The position numbers and the translations under genes are program-made. A stretch of 64,000 nucleotides of DNA, from the NCBI RefSeq assembly GCF_018860545.1, contig NZ_JAHKPN010000034.1, forward strand, positions 1 to 64,000, given 5' to 3'. Each line of letters starts with the position of its first letter. The first letter of the stretch is position 1. This document shows, piece by piece, positions 1-6,600 of this stretch. Under the pieces are notes generated by a model. It was not told where the DNA came from. It did no database searches and was given only the letters and a program-made list of their open reading frames with translations. Source of the DNA: Winogradskyella psychrotolerans (GTDB taxonomy: Bacteria > Bacteroidota > Bacteroidia > Flavobacteriales > Flavobacteriaceae).

Positions 1-102
1 AGCAACTAAATTAGTAAACTTTCACGAACCCGTGAAAATTCCGCAGGAATTTTCGCAAGTAGGGAAGAACCTAGCAATTAATTATACACGGTGTTGTAAA
101 AC
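1..102 (-). repeat. attC-like site, family A copy 1 (cut by window edge)
   Basis: Read on the minus strand, this is the recombination-site-like palindrome that follows the 194-845 gene. It has an outer box GTTTTACAAC (minus strand; 93-102), then ACCGTGTATAATTAATTGC, and an inner hairpin GAAAATTCC-gca-GGAATTTTC at 34-54. The outer box is the exact reverse complement of the box at 891-900 on the other side of the gene, as in integron cassettes. The far arm lies outside the window. Confidence 0.75.
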
Positions 103-193
103 GTTTTTTTTATTTTATCAAAATTATCTTTTTAATTAGCTAGAATAATTATTTTTTTAACTCTATCAAAGACTATTTTTTTTAGACCTAGGT

Positions 194-845
194 TTATTTT
201 GCTGAACAACTGTTATTATAAAAATCAACTATATCAATTAAATATTCATGTGTCTCATATTTCTTTGATTTATCTTTCTTTAAAGTTGAAATATATTCAA
301 CAGTTTTTTGGCAATCAGAGAATTCTTTTTTTAATTTTTTCCAAAAATTTGCAGCTAATACTGTTCCATTTGCATCAATTTTTATTAAATTTTCTTCATC
401 ACGCTTTACATAGTATCTTAAATATTCATTATTACCGCAATTTGGACATAAATATAATGTGAATTCCCCTTCGGTTAAGGCATATACGCTTGTATACCTG
501 TTTTTTATTTTTATGATTTTGACAACTTCAACAGGTATATTTACAAACTTATTTTTGCCAGTATTTTGTAGAACTCCTGGTGATAAAATTTTATCAATTT
601 GCTCGATTGCAATTGTTTTGCCATACTTTTTATTTAATTTTCCCATACCAATGCCATAAAGCTTTGGTTTTAATTCTTGTTTTGAAGGCATTTCTGTGTA
701 ATAAAAGAATTGTTTTTTTCTTTGATTTATATGTTCAAAACCATTAATATATTTTATCGAATCTCCTTTTTTTTGTAATTATAATTGATTGAGAAAATGA
801 ATTACTGAATAGAAATAAAAAAATAATTAGTGTTAGTTTTTTCAT
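194..845 (-). pseudogene. cassette gene for exported protein of unknown function, frameshifted in an A8 run
   Basis: The long open frame is 194-691 (165 aa, unrecognised, with a single CPNC pair near its middle). Its true beginning appears to be upstream. An ATG at 845 opens a signal peptide (MKKLTLIIFLFLFSNSFSQ) that reaches TAA after 33 codons. If one A is removed from the eight-A run (T8 on the plus strand, 767-774), that frame runs without a stop (ITKKGDSIKYINGFEHI...) into the 165-residue frame. The intact product would be about 215 aa and periplasmic or exported. The gene is a complete cassette between family A copies 1 and 2, with perfect 10-bp complementary end boxes. The break could be real decay, slippage-based phase variation, or a homopolymer sequencing error. 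Function unknown. Confidence 0.7.
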
Positions 846-890
846 GATTGTTGTTTTTTTGTTATTTATTAGTATTGATTGGTCGTAAAT

Positions 891-1027
891 GTTTTACAAC
901 GTGATTGTATATGGTTTGTTGCGTGGTTTAGCTCGTAATTTAGCAAATAAAAACCGAATAGAAAATCCGCGAGGATTTTCGTAAGTAGGCTAGAACTAGC
1001 AATAAATTATATACGGTGTTGGTTGCA
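891..1027 (-). repeat. attC-like site, family A copy 2
   Basis: Full copy between two cassettes. Its two outer boxes belong to different cassettes: GTTTTACAAC at 891-900 pairs with 93-102, and GTTGGTTGCA at 1018-1027 pairs with 1801-1810. Between them lie complementary arms (GTGATTGTATATGG against ATTATATACGGTGTT) and an inner hairpin (AAAATCC-gcga-GGATTTT). This split of box pairs across neighbouring sites is the signature of site-specific cassette insertion. Confidence 0.8.
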
Positions 1028-1053
1028 GTTTTTTATTTTCATTTTATCAGTCG

Positions 1054-1779
1054 TTATTCTTCAGGAATTGGGTCTCCTTCTCCTGGATTTAGAATTGAAA
1101 ACGCAAAGTCAATTGATTCAGGTACATTTAGCTTATCGAGCCATTCTCCACCTAAACCTGAAACTTGAATTTTATTATCTATTACTTCTAGTCCTTCTGT
1201 TTCTCCAATGAAAAACTGAATTCCGTTATTAAATGCAATTCCCATTGTGTCTGGAATCTTAAAAACAAAACTTTCGTTTGGTTTAATTGTTATTTTTTGA
1301 TTGGCAATAATTGAGTTTTCAGTTTCATTGTAAATAAAAATGCTATAAAATTTTCCAATCTCATTATATGTTGCAGGGTCAATAGTTTCCTTTTCATAAT
1401 CTGAACTGACATATACTTTATTTGGCTGGGTTGCATTGAATTCGGCTTGTGTAATCTCTAGAACTTCTTCCGTTTTTACTTCATCATTAACATTCTCCCA
1501 AATGAGTTTTCCGATATCATTACCTTTTGTAATTGCTATAACAAGAACAACGAGCGGTATTAGAAGTTTCATATACTTTTTCAATTCAGTTGTCATAAAA
1601 ACTTTGAAAACTAACCAAAGGGTGAAAATCCAAAAGAGAATATTAACCGTTCCTACTATTAATCCATGGTTAAGAGCTGAAATATCGAATTCATTAATTA
1701 AATATGGCATTAATAGCAAAAGGCCTAATCGGATTGCTGAAAAAAATATCGATATGTAAAATAAGTTTCTAATTGTCAT
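1054..1779 (-). CDS. membrane protein of unknown function in a cassette
   Basis: The 241-aa product is not recognised. Three hydrophobic segments occupy roughly residues 5-28, 38-62 and 71-86. A soluble, probably extracytoplasmic domain of about 150 residues follows, ending in a Pro/Glu-rich tail. The gene is the only cargo of a cassette: the start codon lies about 20 bp inside the box at 1801-1810, and the stop lies about 25 bp before the complementary box at 1018-1027, a perfect 10-bp match. Base use is AT-rich like its neighbours. No enzymatic motif is visible. Confidence 0.75.
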   Translation of the reverse strand: MTIRNLFYISIFFSAIRLGLLLLMPYLINEFDISALNHGLIVGTVNILFWIFTLWLVFKVFMTTELKKYMKLLIPLVVLVIAITKGNDIGKLIWENVNDEVKTEEVLEITQAEFNATQPNKVYVSSDYEKETIDPATYNEIGKFYSIFIYNETENSIIANQKITIKPNESFVFKIPDTMGIAFNNGIQFFIGETEGLEVIDNKIQVSGLGGEWLDKLNVPESIDFAFSILNPGEGDPIPEE

Positions 1780-1800
1780 TTCGGAATGTGTGTTTTAAAT

Positions 1801-2010
1801 TGCAACCAACTCGTTATATCCTGACTTTTATCACTCATATCCCGCAAATTAACCAGGATAAAAAAGATAGGATACTTGTTTAGAGTCCTCTATCACGAAG
1901 TTAGTTCTTTTTCTTATAACTTAGATACCTAAAGTTGCATCGGTATAAGTTGTAAGTCAAATTATGACCTTTTAAAACGCATAGCGTATGCAGTACCTTA
2001 GATTGTATAA
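1801..2010 (-). repeat. long recombination-site-like element, family B copy 1
   Basis: A repeat of about 200 bp, clearly related to 18843-19050 and 22320-22520. The best conserved part is the cassette-proximal end, CAACTCGTTATA followed by ACTTTTAT.ACTCATATCCCG on the plus strand. It carries the first box (TGCAACCAAC, 1801-1810) of the 1054-1779 cassette. It could be an attI-like primary site or a long attC variant. The outer boundary is approximate. Confidence 0.6.
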
Positions 2011-2043
2011 ACTGAAAAATAATCTCTAAGTTATGGTAAGTGG

Positions 2044-3552
2044 TTATTTTTTTAATAGCGATTCCAAAAGTTGAACAGTTTTTGTATTACTTGGGCGATA
2101 ATCATTACCTGTATTAATTATTTCACCTTCTTGGTTAATTATAGTATAAGTTGGAAAACCATTGATAGAAAATATGTTTGTTAAGTCTTCTATCTGATTT
2201 TTCTCAATAAAATAATGTTTACCCTTTAGCTGATATTTTGATATTGTAGATTTCCATTGTCGTTTTTCAGATTTATAGCATAAAAATACAAACTCAATTT
2301 CATCTTCAAATTGACGTATTAGTTTTGGTGTGCTTTCCTTAAATTCAGATAAACACGGTGTGCACCACGTTGCCCAATTATCGATGTAAATCGGTTTCCC
2401 ATTAGATTCTGATATCATTTTTTGAATTAGGCTGTCAATGTTAGATGATGCATACGTTTTTAAGTTGATTTTATCGGTTAGTTGTGGGGTGTTAATTCTC
2501 ATTTTTAAGCTCACATATTTTTCTTTTAAAGAACTCTCAAAATCGGTTTTAAAAAGAATACTATCTATTAGGGTTCTATGGTCTTCATAGATTTCTATAT
2601 TTTCGATATTCAGATTTGATTTTATGAAATCATTTACCATTAATTTTAGTAATTCGGGTTTGTCCGAATATATTTCAATTATTTTTTCAAGATAATAGCT
2701 ATAGGTATCCGTTGGGTTCAAATTAGACGCTCCTCTTTGAGACGTTATTAGGGTATGATCAATAAGTTTTTTAGGAATACTGTTCGATGCGATCCTATTT
2801 ATTCTATGCTTTTTTAATACTTGTGGTATGTTATGTATGTTAAATTTAGTAGCACTTATTGAGTCGTCCTTATTTAATTCTGATTTAAGGTCGTTTTCAT
2901 CCTTAAAATAAAATTCAAATAGACTATAATTATTTGGTAGCGCAAATAATTTCTGAGCTTCTAACCAATTTGTAAAAAGTTTTGAAAATGTAGTATTAGT
3001 TAGTAAGCTGTCTGAGTAACGCGATTGAACTAAATATATACTATCGCGATATGATTTAAATTTGGTTGGACTTAGATGTCTTCGATTATTTTGAAATATC
3101 TCATAGTCGATGGGGTCATTATAAAAAAAGTCTATTACGTTTTTATTTATTTCAGCTGAAGTCCCTGAAACGTTGAGATGCTCAAATACGTCTTTTCTAC
3201 GAATAGCTGTCGCGTCAATCTCTACAAACAAACTATCTCCAGGTTTAACAATTAAATCTATGATTGTATTGTGAATTAACATAACACCTGGTTGTTCGGT
3301 GATTTCAAATTCAAATTTAAACCTCCCTAAAGTATCTAATTCTTTTTCAGTATTTGTAATGTTCTTTGTTATATAGTCTTGCGCATATAGACCTATATTT
3401 GGCAAAGCATCGACGGACTGAAAATTATAAAACGCGCCGGCAATTATTACAGATGGGCTATTCTCGGTAATTTCTTCGTCAACATTTTCATTACAGCTTA
3501 ATAGTAAAACAAGCATAAGAAAGATTGGGAAAATTGAAGTGTGTTTCGTCAT
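2044..3552 (-). CDS. TlpA-family thiol-disulfide oxidoreductase lipoprotein
   Basis: A 502-aa lipoprotein: the signal peptide ends in a lipobox (LLLSC, Cys about 20). Residues 30-130 resemble the DUF4369-like N-terminal domain often fused to these proteins. The middle part is unrecognised. The C-terminal 130 residues are a thioredoxin fold with the redox motif WATWCTPC and a later cis-Pro region (NGFPTYTI). It should act in the periplasm on disulfides, as TlpA/ResA relatives do; the substrate is unknown. It lies between family B copy 1 and a degenerate family A site, so it may be cassette cargo or a resident gene. No complementary end boxes were found for it. Confidence 0.88.
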   Translation of the reverse strand: MTKHTSIFPIFLMLVLLLSCNENVDEEITENSPSVIIAGAFYNFQSVDALPNIGLYAQDYITKNITNTEKELDTLGRFKFEFEITEQPGVMLIHNTIIDLIVKPGDSLFVEIDATAIRRKDVFEHLNVSGTSAEINKNVIDFFYNDPIDYEIFQNNRRHLSPTKFKSYRDSIYLVQSRYSDSLLTNTTFSKLFTNWLEAQKLFALPNNYSLFEFYFKDENDLKSELNKDDSISATKFNIHNIPQVLKKHRINRIASNSIPKKLIDHTLITSQRGASNLNPTDTYSYYLEKIIEIYSDKPELLKLMVNDFIKSNLNIENIEIYEDHRTLIDSILFKTDFESSLKEKYVSLKMRINTPQLTDKINLKTYASSNIDSLIQKMISESNGKPIYIDNWATWCTPCLSEFKESTPKLIRQFEDEIEFVFLCYKSEKRQWKSTISKYQLKGKHYFIEKNQIEDLTNIFSINGFPTYTIINQEGEIINTGNDYRPSNTKTVQLLESLLKK

Positions 3553-3587
3553 TTTAAAGGTATTCTATAGATTGGCGATTAATTACT

Positions 3588-3716
3588 CAAAACGATTTTA
3601 TGTATGAATAGTTGCGGATTTGTATGCCAGAATTTCCCACAGAAAAATCAGACCTAGCAAACTGGTAACTCCCTTTGGCTGCGACTAAAATTGCGCAATT
3701 ATTTCTATACCGTGTG
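3588..3716 (-). repeat. attC-like site, family A, degenerate copy 3
   Basis: Recognisable by a left arm (ACGATTTTATGTATGAATAGTTGCGG) and right arm (AATTGCGCAATTATTTCTATACCGTGTG) that match the ends of better copies. The inner hairpin is poorly kept. The outer boxes do not pair convincingly with those of either neighbouring gene. Confidence 0.5.
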
Positions 3717-3727
3717 TGTCACGTATT

Positions 3728-4216
3728 TTAATCAAATTCAGCTTCTATTTTGGTCAGATTTGAAATGTCTTTATTTAGATATTTTATACTGACTTTTGGT
3801 GGAATTGAAATTTCAATACAAGTTTCGCTAAAAACTAAGGTGTCTGATGATAATTTCCCTTGAAATTCATTTGACATTTTCAAAGCTTTAAAAATTAATT
3901 TAAACATTTTGCGGTCAGCATATAATTCAAGTAACTTTTCAGTTTCTTCTGGACTAAGTTCTTTAAATCTATTAAAGTGAATTTCAATAGATGGAGGAAC
4001 AGAAATCCCAACAATCAGTCTATTTGTTTTAAATCCAGCGTTTTCAATTAAAGGTAAAACCTCAAACACATCTTTTACATAATCTATAAACTTGTTTTTA
4101 GTCGTGGTACCAATATCCCCAATTTTAGAAAATCCGTTTTTAAGTTGATTTAGTATTTGTTCAGAACTGTCGGTAACCGTTTTAGTCGTTTTTTTTAAAA
4201 TTGATTTTTTTTCCAT
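3728..4216 (-). CDS. unknown cytoplasmic protein in a cassette
   Basis: A 162-aa product with no signal peptide or membrane segment and no family I recognise. The first 45 residues are Lys/Ser/Thr-rich and probably helical. The rest alternates short strands and helices, with two similar stretches (ISVPPSIEIHFNRF and ISIPPKVSIKYLNK) about 75 residues apart, suggesting a duplicated strand-turn-strand element. It stands alone between two family A sites, in the same orientation as the other cassette genes. Confidence 0.65.
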   Translation of the reverse strand: MEKKSILKKTTKTVTDSSEQILNQLKNGFSKIGDIGTTTKNKFIDYVKDVFEVLPLIENAGFKTNRLIVGISVPPSIEIHFNRFKELSPEETEKLLELYADRKMFKLIFKALKMSNEFQGKLSSDTLVFSETCIEISIPPKVSIKYLNKDISNLTKIEAEFD

Positions 4217-4244
4217 ACGGTTGTCGTTTCGTTCTGTTTTTTAA

Positions 4245-4410
4245 ATGTTGTACACGGGTTTTGTGTTTGATTTCGTTGTGTGTTTTAAGCCCCTAATTTA
4301 GCAAATCAATACAGATAGATACGGGAGAAGCGAACTTGTGAGTAAAGTCTGCTGGGATTTTCTAAAGTAGGCTATAATTTGCAATTCATATTATATGATG
4401 TTATGGTGTC
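4245..4410 (-). repeat. attC-like site, family A copy 4
   Basis: A long copy (about 165 bp) with the conserved core CTAATTTAGCAAATCA and AGTAGGCTATAATTTGCAATTCATATTATATGATG. The box GTTATGGTG at 4400-4408 pairs with CACCGTAAC at 4935-4943 (8 of 9) across the 4415-4870 gene. The end facing the 3728-4216 gene has diverged. Confidence 0.65.
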
Positions 4411-4414
4411 GTAT

Positions 4415-4870
4415 TTATTTTTTTGCAATATAAATTTGGACTTCAGAGTTTTCTCCGTTTTGTGAATTTTTCCCATAAACTTCGAAATCCGCTGTGTATT
4501 TTCGGTTCAATTCTTGGTCTTTTTTCCAAATCTCTTGCCACGTTTCTAATATTGCATTTGGCATGTTTCCTTTCGCAAGAAATTTTTGATATTTTCCACT
4601 TTCAAATTCACATCCAATTAGGCCATTCGGAATGTTGTCTAGAGAATCTACTTTCATTCCAATTATACAAGTATATTTTCCGGTATAATCAGATTCATAA
4701 TTGGTATAAATAGAATATATTTCGGTATTCTTTTTGCTAGGGATTTTGTTTGAAATATTTTCAGAATAAAATTGCTCCCATAGTTTCCCTAAATCTTCGG
4801 CTGATTTTCCGTTTTCGTTTGTGGTATTCGTTTCTATTCCAATTATTTTAAAACTATCAATATTTTCCAT
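4415..4870 (-). CDS. GyrI-like / Cass2-type integron-associated effector-binding protein
   Basis: The 151-aa product matches the pattern of the AraC-effector-binding (GyrI-like) fold of the Cass2 family: FKIIGIET near the start, LGKLWEQFY (about 28-36), IYSIYTNYESDYTGKYT (about 51-67), GCEFESGKYQKFLAKG (about 86-101), WQEIWKK (about 111) and the final strand YTADFEVYG...VQIYIAKK. Family knowledge: Cass2 proteins were described from mobile integron cassettes and bind cationic drug-like ligands through a conserved Glu. Here the gene is again the only cargo between two attC-like sites with near-complementary boxes. Role inferred: small-molecule binding. A regulatory partner is not encoded next to it. 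Confidence 0.8.
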   Translation of the reverse strand: MENIDSFKIIGIETNTTNENGKSAEDLGKLWEQFYSENISNKIPSKKNTEIYSIYTNYESDYTGKYTCIIGMKVDSLDNIPNGLIGCEFESGKYQKFLAKGNMPNAILETWQEIWKKDQELNRKYTADFEVYGKNSQNGENSEVQIYIAKK

Positions 4871-4934
4871 TAATAAATGTTGTTTATTATAATTTTCCTT
4901 AAATTTTCATTTCTGTTATGGTGTTTCTAAAATG

Positions 4935-5070
4935 CACCGTAACGTGGTTGTATGCGGAAAGTAGTAGATTTATTTACATCAGTTTTACGTTATAAAACAA
5001 AGATAGCAGAAAAGAAATAAACTTTACGTTTAGCTCTTAACTGCTATTTTATACACGGTATTGTGTGCGG
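4935..5070 (-). repeat. attC-like site, family A copy 5
   Basis: The left box CACCGTAAC (4935-4943) is followed by GTGGTTGTATGCGGAAAGTAG, and the right arm ends TTTTATACACGGTATTGTGTGCGG. The usual GTT at the right is ATT here (5060-5062), and the centre differs from the other copies. Probably a diverged site. Confidence 0.55.
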
Positions 5071-5073
5071 TAC

Positions 5074-5628
5074 TTATTCGTTTCGTTTATAATAAGCGAC
5101 AATACTTGCCTTTGCTAATGTTTGATTCCAAAGATTAAAACCAACAATGGCTGGATTTATATTTTCATCAAGTCCTAATTTATCTGTTTTTAAAGCATAA
5201 ACAGTAATTATATATTGGTGAAATCCGTGTCCTTTTGGTGGGCAAGGACCTCCAAAGCCTTTAATTCCATAATCGGTTATGCTTTGAATAACGCCTTTAG
5301 GTGCTAAATTTAGTGCAACGTCTCCTGCATTAGTTACCAGTTCATTTACGTTAGCAGGAATATCAAAAACGATCCAATGCCAAAACCCACTTTCTGTTGG
5401 TGCATCTGGGTCATACATTGTGATTGCAAAACTTTTTGTTCCTTCAGGTGCATTGGACCATAAAAGTTGTGGCGATTGGTTATCTCCAGTACACCCAAAT
5501 GCATTAAATTCTTGAGTCTTTGTTGCTTCTCCACCTAAATCGTTACTTGATAAGGTAAATGTTTTTTGTCCGAAACTTGCTGTCGTGAAAATTAGTGACA
5601 GCATTAAGATTAAACTTGTTTTTTTCAT
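5074..5628 (-). CDS. YbhB/YbcL-type PEBP (Raf kinase inhibitor-like) exported protein
   Basis: The start is placed at 5628 because MKKTSLILMLSLIFTTASFGQ is a clean signal peptide; the frame continues nine codons further upstream without support. The mature part carries the PEBP signatures: DPDAPTESGFWHWIVFDIP (ligand pocket) and GGPCPPKGHGFHQYIITVYAL. Family members are phosphatidylethanolamine-binding-like proteins of uncertain bacterial role; this one should be periplasmic. It stops just before family A copy 5. An AraC-type regulator follows upstream on the same strand. Confidence 0.9.
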   Translation of the reverse strand: MKKTSLILMLSLIFTTASFGQKTFTLSSNDLGGEATKTQEFNAFGCTGDNQSPQLLWSNAPEGTKSFAITMYDPDAPTESGFWHWIVFDIPANVNELVTNAGDVALNLAPKGVIQSITDYGIKGFGGPCPPKGHGFHQYIITVYALKTDKLGLDENINPAIVGFNLWNQTLAKASIVAYYKRNE

Positions 5629-5715
5629 TTTATTATGTTTTAATATTTGACACAAAATTAAATCTTAAATGAAAAAAGGGACATAGTTAAACGTTCAAAA
5701 AGTGTTGCAAAAAGC

Positions 5716-6558
5716 TCATTCTGTTTGGTGCTGTTTTGGTGTTTTATTATATTTTGATTTATAAGCTTGAATAAAACTCGATAAATTTTCATAACCTACT
5801 TCAAAATATATTTCAGAAGATTTTTTATGTTTTTGATTAAGTAAATAGTAAGCGTGTTCTAATCTTTTGTTTTGAAACCATTTGATAGGAGATTCAGAAT
5901 AATGTTTTTCAAATTCTCTTTTGAAAGTTGATACACTCATATTACATAAAAAAGCTAATTCTTTCAAGGTTAGTTTTTTCAATTGATTACTCTCAACAGT
6001 GCGAGTAAAGTTTTGAGTAAAATTATCATTATTGGACGTTAAAGAATATAAAATATGAGTTCCGTGTAATTCTATTAGATAGAGCATTATCTCTTCAAAT
6101 TTCACTTCAATTATTTTTTTTTGTACTGTTTTTGAAAGTTTGGAAATGTCTACTAAGCTATCAACAAAGCGTTTTATAAATTTATCATACTCAAATGAAT
6201 AAATAGATTTATTTTCATTGGGTTCATTGTTGTTTAATTCAAATTTTTGAATGAATTTGGATAAGGTTTCGTTAGAAAAAAATAAAAGAATACTTCTGTA
6301 ATTTTTAATTTCGGATAGTTTTTCTGTCATTAAACAATGACCAGATTTCATAATTAAAAACTTGCGATTATCAATAGAAAGGTCTGAGTTATCAAAAATC
6401 ACTTCTTTGTTTCCTTCAATTAAAAAACTAAAGGTATTCTGATTTAGAATGATTTGTTGTTTGGAAATTTCCTTTGAACTACAATAGTCATAAACTTGAA
6501 CAGTCTGTGACTCTTCACAGTTTAGTGATTCTGGCAGCTTTATGATATTCATGCTCAT
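5716..6558 (-). CDS. AraC-family transcriptional regulator
   Basis: A 280-aa product. Residues 15-130 form a probable cupin-like sensing domain (KQQIILNQNTFSFLIEG, then VIFDNSDL). The C-terminal 100 residues are the double HTH of AraC/XylS proteins: LTLKELAFLCNMSVSTFKREFEKHY, then SSEIYFEVGYENLSSFIQAYKSKYNKTP. A second in-frame ATG at 6552 could be the start. It sits about 90 bp upstream of the PEBP gene in the same direction and may control it; the effector is not evident. Confidence 0.9.
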   Translation of the reverse strand: MSMNIIKLPESLNCEESQTVQVYDYCSSKEISKQQIILNQNTFSFLIEGNKEVIFDNSDLSIDNRKFLIMKSGHCLMTEKLSEIKNYRSILLFFSNETLSKFIQKFELNNNEPNENKSIYSFEYDKFIKRFVDSLVDISKLSKTVQKKIIEVKFEEIMLYLIELHGTHILYSLTSNNDNFTQNFTRTVESNQLKKLTLKELAFLCNMSVSTFKREFEKHYSESPIKWFQNKRLEHAYYLLNQKHKKSSEIYFEVGYENLSSFIQAYKSKYNKTPKQHQTE

Positions 6559-6600
6559 TTTACGGGTGTTTTTAGGTTTGTCACAATGTTAACAGGCTTT

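Noticed and set aside
1023-1211. Leu-rich plus-strand frame opposite the cassette membrane protein
   Set aside because: Antisense shadow of the 1054-1779 gene and starts inside the repeat.
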